From an uncultured Clostridia bacterium (GTDB taxonomy: Bacteria; Bacillota; Clostridia; TANB77; CAG-508), in contig CAKOWY010000002.1 in assembly GCA_934129895.1 (NCBI GenBank), forward strand, positions 124,001-188,000: a stretch of 64,000 nucleotides of DNA, in the 5' to 3' direction. Position 1 is the stretch's first letter, and each line of letters starts with the position of its first letter. Of this stretch, positions 46,524-54,402 are shown in pieces. A program made the translations under genes and the position numbers. The notes under the pieces are model-generated. The model made no database searches. It saw only the letters and a list, made by a program, of their open reading frames with translations, and was not told the origin of the DNA.

Positions 46524-46608
46524 GTATATATTTGTATGTATTTATTATAATTTTTGTATTAGCTGTAAGAATTGAAAAATAAGCACTTGGAGTAATGAGC
46601 ATTTTATT

Positions 46609-46962
46609 TTATTGTTCACCTAAATCTTGCATAAACCTTAATAAATATCCGTCAGGGTCTTGAATTAAAAATTCTTTATTTCCTAATAACTTCTCATCTT
46701 GTCTATACCAATTTTTTTCAACATCAAAAGTAATCTTGTAATTATTATTTTTTAAATTGTTATATATTTTATCAACATCTTCAACTTCTAATTGAAAGTT
46801 GATTCCATTACCGAAAGGATATTTTAATTCTCCAACATTCCATTTGTCATTATCAGATAACTCCTGTAACATAAATTGAATATTACCTAAAGATATGAAT
46901 GCAAATTTATCTTCTGGTCTATTATATTTTATTTCAAAGCTAGCAGTTTTATAAAAATTAAA
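46609..46962 (-). pseudogene. VOC (glyoxalase/bleomycin-resistance-like) protein lacking its N-terminus
   Basis: The frame reads FYKTASFEIKYNRPEDKFAFISLGNIQFMLQEL, a centre with NFQLEVEDVDKIYNNL and the C-terminal FLIQDPDGYLLRFMQ, all typical of VOC proteins. The frame is closed by TAG at 46963-46965, so the first beta-alpha unit (perhaps 20 residues) is missing. The upstream pyrophosphatase frame runs into the same DNA. An internal ATG at 46872 could give only 87 residues. This is a recombination scar. Confidence 0.75.
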
Positions 46963-47360
46963 CTATTTTTTAAATTAGTTACAGATAACTCAGGAATATT
47001 TTCATTCCAATTTATATAATTATTAGGTCTTAAAATTGTACTTTTAAAATATTGTTCTTGAAAATCAGTCAAAACTTTAATTTCTTCATTGGTAAATGTT
47101 TTGTTTTTTGGAACGATAATTAATTTATCATCATTATCATTTGTTCTATGAATTATTGCAATACATTTTCCAGTAAAGGTTCCTAATGGTTCATAAATTC
47201 CTAAAACATAAGCATCTAATTCTTCACCATCACCACTTACTGTATTAGGGACATAACCATAATTTACTGGATAAATAAATCCATGCTTGGGATGTTTGTT
47301 ACCCATAGGTCTATCTATTTTTATTTCTAAAGTTTTATTTAAATATTCTAGATTATTCAT
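46929..47360 (-). CDS. Inorganic pyrophosphatase-like protein
   Basis: 143 residues. Family I pyrophosphatase features: GNKHPKHGFIYPVNYGYVPNT, DGEELDAYVLG and a KLIIVPKN strand. The DGEELD acidic cluster would bind metal. It is shorter than the usual ~175 residues. The last ~11 residues (SLIFIKLLALK) are encoded in DNA that belongs, in another frame, to the VOC relic, so the natural C-terminus may be lost. It is preceded after 2 bp by the 2H phosphoesterase gene on the same strand. Confidence 0.75.
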   Translation of the reverse strand: MNNLEYLNKTLEIKIDRPMGNKHPKHGFIYPVNYGYVPNTVSGDGEELDAYVLGIYEPLGTFTGKCIAIIHRTNDNDDKLIIVPKNKTFTNEEIKVLTDFQEQYFKSTILRPNNYINWNENIPELSVTNLKNSLIFIKLLALK

Positions 47361-47362
47361 GC

Positions 47363-47866
47363 TTATTCTCCTAATTTTATATTTTTAATAATAATAGATT
47401 CCTCATTCTTACCTATAAATTCAATAGAAACCTCATTAATAGTAGTTGTAAATTCATAATTGAAATTAGAAAAATCTTTTAAATTATCAGCTTGACCAAG
47501 TGTTATATGTGGAATGTATTTTATTGACTTTTTAAAATGAATTGGTATTATTTTTTCATATATATCATCGTGTAATCTTAATATTTCGTTATTTCCCTTT
47601 ATACAATTTAATAAAATATAGTTATCGTCGGATAAAGAAACGCCTTTAAAAGTGACTTCAAAAGGAGAATGATTTTTTAATAAGGCAGATAATTTAGAAA
47701 CTAAATCTTCATTACTTATTTTATCTTTAAAAGGAAAAGCAAGAGTTATATGTGGTGCTACTAAATTTGATAATCTATCGTATTTATTTCTAATTTTATT
47801 AATTGTTTTCATATTATCAAATTTAGGAAAAATTAATATATCTCGTTTACCAATATTATTATACAT
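47363..47866 (-). CDS. 2H phosphoesterase (2'-5' RNA ligase-like)
   Basis: 167 residues. The two H-x-T motifs of the 2H superfamily are present: PHITLAF and PHITLGQ, about 80 residues apart. Such enzymes hydrolyse 2',5' or cyclic phosphodiester bonds; some act on cyclic-nucleotide or oligoadenylate signals, which matters in a defence-rich element. It starts behind GGAGG and is followed immediately by the pyrophosphatase gene. Confidence 0.82.
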   Translation of the reverse strand: MYNNIGKRDILIFPKFDNMKTINKIRNKYDRLSNLVAPHITLAFPFKDKISNEDLVSKLSALLKNHSPFEVTFKGVSLSDDNYILLNCIKGNNEILRLHDDIYEKIIPIHFKKSIKYIPHITLGQADNLKDFSNFNYEFTTTINEVSIEFIGKNEESIIIKNIKLGE

Positions 47867-47888
47867 TTACAGACCTCCTAATTATTTA

Positions 47889-49163
47889 CTAGTTATTATC
47901 TAACCACTTATCAAACTCATCATAAGTTTTCTTACCAGACTTTATATCATTAATAAATTCTTTAGCTTCTTTTTTCCATTTTTCGTAATTAGTTCTGTAG
48001 TATTCAATATCTGGATTCCTTTTTACTGCCATAGCTTTTTTTGCATATATTTGTCTGTATTTACCATATACAGGTTCTTCATTTTCTTTTCTTTTTTGGG
48101 ATGTTTTAATTCCATATTCTTTACAAGTAATACCATCTGTATATTCACCATTGCAATATAAGGTAGTATTCTTATCAGAGAAAAAGTACTTTCCACAAAC
48201 TTGGCATCTTTTTATATAATCAATATCATTTAATACTATATGATAAAGAATGATATAAAAATATGCAGATAAATTATTAGTTTTAAAATTATATTTATTG
48301 CCAACTATTTTTTTACCATTAGGATCATTTTTGGTCATAGTGTTTATTAAAAATTTTTCATCAGATAAAGGATTAGAAATACCTTTTTGAATTTCACCCA
48401 AAAGTTCATTCATAAACGCTTCATCTGTAAAAGAAAAATTTAAAGAATAATCACAAATATAATCTTCAGATATTTCTTTTAAGTCTTTAGTAATATTTTG
48501 AAAGATATAAAATCTTTGAGCATTACTTAATTTATTTAATCTTATTTCTCTATTATTATTAAAAATGTAATCAACGAAATTTCTAAATAATAATTGTATT
48601 TTTATTAAAGAATCCTTTTCAGTTTCATAAAAAGATTCTGCACATTGTTTTAATAACTCTTTATTAGCAATATGAATAGGCTTGTTAGTACCTATATTGA
48701 TAATATTCTTGTCAAATCCTTTAAAAATTTTACTCAATTGTTCTTGAGGTATATTAGCTAAATATATAAAGAAAAATGTACAGAAGAATTTAAAGAAATC
48801 ATCAAAATTATTAAAGTCTAAGTTTAAAAATTCTATTAAATTATCACCTAATGCCATTTTTCTATATTCATAATTTAATATTAAGTCTAAATCTACTTTT
48901 TCTATATTGCGCATAAATAGTAGATTCTCCGGAATAGGTGGGACATTTTTATCAATTAATGAAAGAAACATTTCGTTAAAAGAATCATCTTTCCTTTTAA
49001 CTTTAGTTTTTTTGTATAATTCATCTACAAGTTTTTCTTTATTTTCAGCAGATAAATTAACTTTACTTGTATCAAATATAACAGAAAAAAATCTAGTTAT
49101 TTCAACTGGATTATTTTTGTTATATAAATTTAATTCTATTGAGTATTCATTTGGATTTCGCAT
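47889..49163 (-). CDS. DUF6076-like protein with zinc-finger C-terminus (B copy)
   Basis: 424 residues. No membrane segments. The C-terminal part has CQVCGKYFF...TLYCNGEYTDGITCKEYG, a CxxC...CxnC zinc-binding pattern, followed by a basic helical tail (YAKKAMAVKRNPDIEYYRTNYEKWKKEAKEF). It holds the same slot and direction as the 292-residue protein in A but shows little similarity outside the finger. A GTTAAC half site lies just upstream of its ribosome binding site (49178-49183). A regulatory role is inferred. Confidence 0.65.
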   Translation of the reverse strand: MRNPNEYSIELNLYNKNNPVEITRFFSVIFDTSKVNLSAENKEKLVDELYKKTKVKRKDDSFNEMFLSLIDKNVPPIPENLLFMRNIEKVDLDLILNYEYRKMALGDNLIEFLNLDFNNFDDFFKFFCTFFFIYLANIPQEQLSKIFKGFDKNIINIGTNKPIHIANKELLKQCAESFYETEKDSLIKIQLLFRNFVDYIFNNNREIRLNKLSNAQRFYIFQNITKDLKEISEDYICDYSLNFSFTDEAFMNELLGEIQKGISNPLSDEKFLINTMTKNDPNGKKIVGNKYNFKTNNLSAYFYIILYHIVLNDIDYIKRCQVCGKYFFSDKNTTLYCNGEYTDGITCKEYGIKTSQKRKENEEPVYGKYRQIYAKKAMAVKRNPDIEYYRTNYEKWKKEAKEFINDIKSGKKTYDEFDKWLDNN

Positions 49164-49248
49164 TTTAATTCCTCCATGTTAACAGTAAAACTAGGTTACG
49201 GTAGTGATTTTAATTGTTATCAATTCTCAAAAACTTTCATAAAAAATC

Positions 49249-49291
49249 TTGTACTTGTTAACTAAAATTAGTATAATTTAAATGTTAACAA
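49249..49291 (+). promoter_or_regulatory. Promoter with overlapping operator before the excisionase-like gene of B
   Basis: TTGTAC (49249-49254), a 17-bp spacer and TATAAT (49272-49277). TTGTTAAC (49255-49262) fills the spacer just after the -35, and GTTAACAA (49284-49291) follows the -10, so a bound repressor would block RNA polymerase. The same inverted repeat stands before B's integrase. Confidence 0.7.
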
Positions 49292-49333
49292 AAGTCAATA
49301 GGTACCATTGAATAAAGAAAGGAGGATTCAATA

Positions 49334-49534
49334 TTGGACTTAAAAACAGTAGAAAGAACAACATTAACCATGAAAGAAGCAGCAGAATATCTAGGAATTA
49401 GTTATTGGCTTGCTAATCAGTTAGTAAGAAGAAAACAAATACCTTGTTCAAAAATTGGAGGCAAGTTTTTGTTTAGAGTACAAGCATTAGATGAATATTT
49501 AACTAAAAAAGAAAAAGATTCAATGGCTAATTAA
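49334..49534 (+). CDS. Excisionase-like DNA-binding protein, B copy
   Basis: 66 residues. The helix-turn-helix (LTMKEAAEYLGISYWLANQLVRRKQIPCSKIGGKFLFR) is nearly the same as in A. The start is TTG 49334, 8 nt after GGAGG. Confidence 0.9.
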   Translation: MDLKTVERTTLTMKEAAEYLGISYWLANQLVRRKQIPCSKIGGKFLFRVQALDEYLTKKEKDSMAN

Positions 49535-49557
49535 CTGAAAGAAAGGTGAAAGGAGGT

Positions 49558-49974
49558 ATGGCAGAGGTATCATGGATTAAACTTAGTACAAATATTTTTT
49601 CAAACAGAAAAGTTGCATTATTACTGAATGAACGTGATGGGGATACGTACTTCAGAATATGGATACAATTGTTAACTATTGCAGGACAATGCAATTCAAA
49701 TGGAAAATTAATTATAGGGGAGAATAGTCCATTAAATGTGCAACAATTGTCGAAAATTTTAGGAAAATCCGCTAAAAAAGTTGGAGAAATATTAAATAAG
49801 TTTATAGATTTGAGGATGATAATTTTTGAAAATAACTGCTATGAAATAAGAAATTGGGGAAAGTATCAAAGTGCAGATAAATTAGAAGAAATACGAAAAA
49901 ATAATAGAGAACGACAAAGAAAATTTCGTGAAAAAAGTAAAATGCAAGCTAACGTTACAGAAATGTTAGAGTAA
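49558..49974 (+). CDS. Phage replisome organizer N-terminal domain protein, B copy
   Basis: 138 residues, homologous to 35019-35495 (EVSWIKLSTNIFSNRKVALLLNERDGDTYFRIWIQLL). I place the start at ATG 49558 by homology, although AGGAGG ends only 1 nt before it. GTG 49546 with AAAGG upstream is an alternative and would add four residues. No DnaC-like gene follows. Confidence 0.82.
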   Translation: MAEVSWIKLSTNIFSNRKVALLLNERDGDTYFRIWIQLLTIAGQCNSNGKLIIGENSPLNVQQLSKILGKSAKKVGEILNKFIDLRMIIFENNCYEIRNWGKYQSADKLEEIRKNNRERQRKFREKSKMQANVTEMLE

Positions 49975-50160
49975 CACTATAGATAAGAAAAAAGTAGATA
50001 AGATTTATTACTAACTGAAAGAAAAAAATTATAAGTTAAGTAATAAAAAAGCTAGTATAAGCCGTTAAACTAAATACTAACTTTAATCAAATTTTATAAT
50101 AATATTTTAATTCAAAATCTTAAAAAAGTAAAGAAAAAATTAATAGAAGGAGGAATTTAT

Positions 50161-50544
50161 ATGAGTGAGAAAACTAAAAAAGAGCCAATAACATATTCAA
50201 GATATGGAGATTATTTAATACCGAATTTAATATTGGATAATGGAAAAGTTAGACCCAAAATTGGAAGATATGGAAGGCTAAGATTAAAATTTTTAAAAGA
50301 AGAAATGAAACCAGTTTATATAAAAATGTTAATGGAAGATACACTAACAGATTACTTATTAGAAGTAGATGCTAGAGCAACAGATATGGAAAATATGTTG
50401 ATAAATGAAATGAAAAAATACCAAAATATTGATGAAAAATTAAAAGAAAAAGCTCAAATGAAGTGGGTTGGAGCAATGAATATGATAGCATATTCAGCAA
50501 GAGAAATGGTAATGGGAAAATGTATAAACACTTATAATATTTAA
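50161..50544 (+). CDS. TnpV-like transposon-encoded protein, B copy
   Basis: 127 residues. It matches the A copy in SRYGDYLIPNL, RYGRLRLKFLKEE and QMKWVGAMNMI. The ribosome binding site is GGAGG. A conserved stretch of ~185 bp without genes lies upstream, where A has its DnaC-like gene. Confidence 0.8.
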   Translation: MSEKTKKEPITYSRYGDYLIPNLILDNGKVRPKIGRYGRLRLKFLKEEMKPVYIKMLMEDTLTDYLLEVDARATDMENMLINEMKKYQNIDEKLKEKAQMKWVGAMNMIAYSAREMVMGKCINTYNI

Positions 50545-50550
50545 TAAAAG

Positions 50551-50588
50551 AAGTGCTTGAATTAATAAAAAAATTCAGGCACTTTTTT
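50551..50588 (+). terminator. Terminator after the TnpV-like gene of B
   Basis: AAGTGCTTGAATT pairs with AATTCAGGCACTT (one mismatch and a wobble), followed by T residues. A similar but weaker structure follows the TnpV-like gene of A. Confidence 0.85.
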
Positions 50589-50637
50589 AAAATAACCATA
50601 TAATAAAATTGTGAAAAGAGAGTACATTTAGTGTCTA

Positions 50638-50692
50638 GCCAGCACTGAATTTGTATTCCCATACAAATTCTAATGTGGGATATCCCAAACCC
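50638..50692 (+). other. Putative oriT of element B
   Basis: A perfect 10-bp hairpin GAATTTGTAT/ATACAAATTC (50647-50656 with 50661-50670, 4-nt loop) is followed by TGGGATATCCCA and AACCC. It is the counterpart of 36860-36918 in A and precedes the mobC-like relic. Confidence 0.6.
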
Positions 50693-50708
50693 AATAAAGG
50701 AGAAAATA

Positions 50709-50876
50709 ATGAGATAAAAAGAAATAAAATTGAGAGTATATCTTAATTATGAAGAATGGAAGAGGTTAACTTTAAAAGCAGAAAAAGTTGGAAGTGTATA
50801 AAATTAAATTGTAAGAAGAGCACATTATCAGGGATATATAGAAGATGAAAAAAATTTTAAGAAAAACGGAAAATAA
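50709..50876 (+). pseudogene. mobC-like relaxosome gene relic with three internal stop codons
   Basis: Behind AAAGGAG an ATG opens a frame that reads KEIKLRVYLNYEEWKRLTLKAEKVG ... IVRRAHYQGYIED, which looks like a ribbon-helix-helix MobC. TAA interrupts it at codons 3, 31 and 33. The rest of the interval to 51012 is non-coding, apart from a possible further relic read in the same frame up to TAG near 50953. Confidence 0.7.
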
Positions 50877-51012
50877 ATTGTAAAATCTTATATTGAATAT
50901 AAAGAAAAAATATTTCTTGCTGGAAGAAAAATAAAATTAGAGAGATTTCTGTAGATTTATTGAGAAAAAATAGTATTTGTGATATATTATAATCGAATAA
51001 TTGGAGGTAAGT

Positions 51013-51915
51013 ATGGAAGTAGTAAAACCCTTTGTAAAATGGGCAGGAGGAAAAGGAAGTTTAATACCACAATTAACGAACTTTTATCCTTACCAATTAA
51101 AAGGTGGAGTAGTAACCAAATATGTTGAGCCTTTCGTTGGTGGAGGGGCTGTTTTAATAAATATATTACAAAAATATGATGTTAAAGAAGCTTATGCTTT
51201 TGATATAAATATAGATCTAATAAATTGTTATAATGTAATAAAAACAAATGTTGAAGAACTTATAAAAGAATTAGAAATAAAGGAAGAAGAATTTTTAGTT
51301 CTTACAGATGAAGAAAGACAAAAGTATTTTTATAGTGTAAGAAAAGAATATAATTCATATAGAATCGGTGAAAAAGAATTAAGCATTAAAAGAGCAGTAG
51401 AATTTATATTCTTAAATAGAACATGTTTTAATGGATTATATAGAGTTAATAAAAATGGAGAATTTAATGTACCTTGTGGTAAATATAAAAACCCAACAAT
51501 ATGTGATTCTAAAAATTTAAGGAATTTATCATTTTTGATTAGAAATGTAGAATTCCAATATGGAGATTATAAAAAAAGTGAAAAATATGTAGATAGTAAT
51601 ACATTTGTGTATTTTGACCCGCCATATAGACCATTATCAATAACATCAGGATTTACATCGTATACAAAAGAAGATTTTAATGATGAAAATCAAAAAGAAT
51701 TAGCAAATTATTTTAAAGAATTAGATGAAAAAAAAGCTAAACTGATGTTATCTAATTCAAATCCTAAAAATACAAATAAAGAGGATAATTTCTTTGAAGA
51801 AATATATAAAGGATTTAATATAAATGAGATTTCAGCCAAAAGAATGATAAATGCAAATTGCAAAGGAAGAGGAGCAATTTCTGAATTATTGATAACAAAC
51901 TATGAGGAGAATTGA
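51013..51915 (+). CDS. dpnM: Dam/DpnM-type adenine DNA methyltransferase
   Basis: 300 residues. Alpha-group N6-adenine methyltransferase with motifs in order: FVKWAGGKGSL (motif X), VEPFVGGGAV (motif I) and FDPPYRPL (catalytic DPPY). Close resemblance to the M.DpnII type that methylates GATC in duplex DNA. ATG 51013 follows GGAGG; a TTG at 51001 lies before the binding site. It is the first gene of a five-gene operon and ends in TGA 2 nt before the next start. Confidence 0.9.
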   Translation: MEVVKPFVKWAGGKGSLIPQLTNFYPYQLKGGVVTKYVEPFVGGGAVLINILQKYDVKEAYAFDINIDLINCYNVIKTNVEELIKELEIKEEEFLVLTDEERQKYFYSVRKEYNSYRIGEKELSIKRAVEFIFLNRTCFNGLYRVNKNGEFNVPCGKYKNPTICDSKNLRNLSFLIRNVEFQYGDYKKSEKYVDSNTFVYFDPPYRPLSITSGFTSYTKEDFNDENQKELANYFKELDEKKAKLMLSNSNPKNTNKEDNFFEEIYKGFNINEISAKRMINANCKGRGAISELLITNYEEN

Positions 51916-51917
51916 TA

Positions 51918-52712
51918 ATGTATAATGGTGAAATTTATTTTGAGGATAAAAACTTTAAATTAATAAATGAAGATATATTTAAAGCTTTGAAAAATTTTCA
52001 AGAAAAATCATTCGATATGATATTTGCAGATCCACCATATTTTCTTTCAAACAATGGGATAACATGTAGTAGTGGAAAAATGGTATGTGTAAATAAAGGT
52101 GAATGGGACAAGCTATCAGATGTTGAATCAAAGCATTCTTTTAATAGAAAATGGATTAATGAATGTTATAGAGTTTTAAAAGATGATGGGACTATTTGGA
52201 TAAGTGGAACATTACACAATATATATTCAATAGGTATGGCATTAGAAGAGGAAGGATTCAAAATAATAAATAATATAACATGGCAAAAAACTAATCCTCC
52301 ACCTAATCTAGCCTGTAAAACATTTACACATTCTACAGAAACAATATTATGGGCAAGAAAAGATTTGCCAAAAATAAAATATAAATTTAATTATGAACTA
52401 ATGAAGAGCTTGAATAATAACAAACAAATGAAAGATGTTTGGACAACTTCTCTAACAAAACCATCTGAAAAGAAACAAGGAAAACATCCAACACAAAAAC
52501 CTTTAGAGATACTAGAGAGAATTATATTAGCATCCTCAACAGAAAATGATTTAATATTAGACCCTTTTTGTGGAAGTGGCACAACAGGTATAGTAGCAAA
52601 TAAATTAAATAGAAAATTTATAGGAATAGATAATTCGCAGGAATATTTAGACTTATCAATAAGGAGGTTTGAACAAATACATGAAGTTAGAAATAACAAG
52701 AAAAATGATTAA
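51918..52712 (+). CDS. dpnA: DpnA-type DNA methyltransferase
   Basis: 264 residues. Beta-group methyltransferase: IFADPPYFLSNNG (motif IV) precedes LDPFCGSGTTGIVA (motif I), with HPTQKPLEIL between. DpnA enzymes methylate GATC also in single-stranded DNA and are found in DpnII operons. It overlaps the Mrr-type gene by 32 nt. Confidence 0.9.
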   Translation: MYNGEIYFEDKNFKLINEDIFKALKNFQEKSFDMIFADPPYFLSNNGITCSSGKMVCVNKGEWDKLSDVESKHSFNRKWINECYRVLKDDGTIWISGTLHNIYSIGMALEEEGFKIINNITWQKTNPPPNLACKTFTHSTETILWARKDLPKIKYKFNYELMKSLNNNKQMKDVWTTSLTKPSEKKQGKHPTQKPLEILERIILASSTENDLILDPFCGSGTTGIVANKLNRKFIGIDNSQEYLDLSIRRFEQIHEVRNNKKND

Positions 52713-53481
52713 TGATTTTTATAATTGCTTTGAAACAGGATATGATTTCGAATACTTTTTAAAGAAATTTTTAGAAGATTTAGGATTTACAGATATAAAA
52801 GTAACAAAAAGAAGTGGAGATAATGGAATAGATTTACTTGCATACAAAAATTCTATAGATGATTTAGATATAGATCCTGAAAAATATATTATTCAAGCAA
52901 AGAGATATAAAAATACAGTACCAGTAAAAGAAATTCGTGAATTTAAAGGAACAGCATCTTATGAGAAAAGAATATTTATTACTACAAGTGATTTTACAAA
53001 AAGTGGAAAGAAAGAAGCTGCAAACGATAAATTAAGAAAAATAATTTTGATTAATGGTGAGTCAATATTAAAATATTATATGGAACATCCAGAAAAAGAC
53101 TATATTTTTGAATGGAATCCAGTAGTGTCAAAAGAAAAAGTAAAAAATATAGTAGAAACAAATAGTGAAGAAAAAGTTGTGAAAAAAGCGATATTCAAGG
53201 ATAATTCAATATTAAGATTAATTAGCAGTAATGATATTAGAGCTAGAATATTACCTATTCCGGTAGAAATATTTGAAAAAATAAAATATTGCAAAGATTA
53301 TAAAGTAGTAATCGACAAAGAGGAAAGAAATTTAAATATTAATAGTGAAAGAAGATATTTTGGAGGAGTTACAGAAATATACAAAAATATTGGCTATATT
53401 GATTACAATGGAAAAAATAAGAAAAAATCATATTGGAAATTAGATCAAAAGAATGAAAAAATATATATAGAATTTGAATAG
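52681..53481 (+). CDS. Mrr-type restriction endonuclease inside the DpnII operon
   Basis: 266 residues. The Mrr catalytic domain (GFTDIKVTKRSGDNGIDLLAY ... IIQAKRYKN...VKEIREFKG) has the Asp and the Q-x-K of this PD-(D/E)xK branch. The C-terminal ~130 residues are basic and beta-rich and may select the target. ATG 52681 lies 13 nt after GGAGG; a TTG at 52669 is too close. It lies between dpnA and dpnII, where the classical operon has no gene. Confidence 0.83.
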   Translation: MKLEITRKMINDFYNCFETGYDFEYFLKKFLEDLGFTDIKVTKRSGDNGIDLLAYKNSIDDLDIDPEKYIIQAKRYKNTVPVKEIREFKGTASYEKRIFITTSDFTKSGKKEAANDKLRKIILINGESILKYYMEHPEKDYIFEWNPVVSKEKVKNIVETNSEEKVVKKAIFKDNSILRLISSNDIRARILPIPVEIFEKIKYCKDYKVVIDKEERNLNINSERRYFGGVTEIYKNIGYIDYNGKNKKKSYWKLDQKNEKIYIEFE

Positions 53482-53490
53482 GAGATTTAT

Positions 53491-54402
53491 ATGAAAAGAG
53501 ATTTTAAAGAATGGTTAAGTAAATTTAAATATAGTATTTCAGGTTATAATTATTATATTGATTTTGAAAAAGTATATAGAAATGTAGATAGTATAAAAAT
53601 TGAATTAAATATATTGAATTCACTAATTGGTTCTAAAAATATTGAGAACGATTTTGAAGAACTTATTAAAAAATATCCAGAGGTATTAAAATGTATTCCC
53701 ACATTGTTAGCTGTTAGACAATCAGAAATATATGCACAAGATGAAGATGGAGAATATATGTATAATTTTAATAAGTTAAACTACGATATAGAACAATATA
53801 AAGTATTCATGAAAAAAACTGGCTTATTTGAATTATTACAACATCATATTATAAATAATTTAGTTGATTATTGCCTAGGTATAGAAACTGGTTTAGATTC
53901 AAACGGAAGAAAAAATCGTGGTGGACATCAAATGGAAGATTTGGTTGAAAGCTACATAAAAAGCTCAGGAGTAAAAGAGTATTATAAAGAGATGTATTTA
54001 ACGGAAATAGAGAAAAAATGGAATATAGATTTATCAGCTATATCAGCTAATGGAACTTCAACAAAAAGATTTGATTTCGTGGTTAAAACAAATGATATGA
54101 TATATTTAATAGAGACAAACTTCTATGGAGGAAATGGAGGAGGCTCAAAGCTTAATGAAACCGCTAGAAGCTATAAAATGTTGTCACAAGAGGCAGATTT
54201 AATAGATGGAGTTACTTTTGTATGGATTACAGATGGTACTGCTTGGAAAAGTGCTAGAAGAAATTTAGAAGAGACATTCAATGTTATGGATAATATTTAT
54301 AACATTGATGATATGGAAAACGGAATGATGGAGAAATTATTTATAGGAGAACAAGAACTTTTAATGGTTGCAGAGGAGAGTGAAGAATATAAGTATGAGT
54401 AA
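53491..54402 (+). CDS. dpnII: DpnII/MboI-family restriction endonuclease
   Basis: 303 residues. The family-specific C-terminal block is clear: GGHQMEDLVESY, KRFDFVVKTNDMIYLIETNFYGGNGGGSKLNETARSYK. The Asp and the E-T-N form the nuclease site. This family cuts unmethylated GATC. It follows the Mrr-type gene after 9 nt and its stop overlaps the AIPR start. Confidence 0.9.
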   Translation: MKRDFKEWLSKFKYSISGYNYYIDFEKVYRNVDSIKIELNILNSLIGSKNIENDFEELIKKYPEVLKCIPTLLAVRQSEIYAQDEDGEYMYNFNKLNYDIEQYKVFMKKTGLFELLQHHIINNLVDYCLGIETGLDSNGRKNRGGHQMEDLVESYIKSSGVKEYYKEMYLTEIEKKWNIDLSAISANGTSTKRFDFVVKTNDMIYLIETNFYGGNGGGSKLNETARSYKMLSQEADLIDGVTFVWITDGTAWKSARRNLEETFNVMDNIYNIDDMENGMMEKLFIGEQELLMVAEESEEYKYE

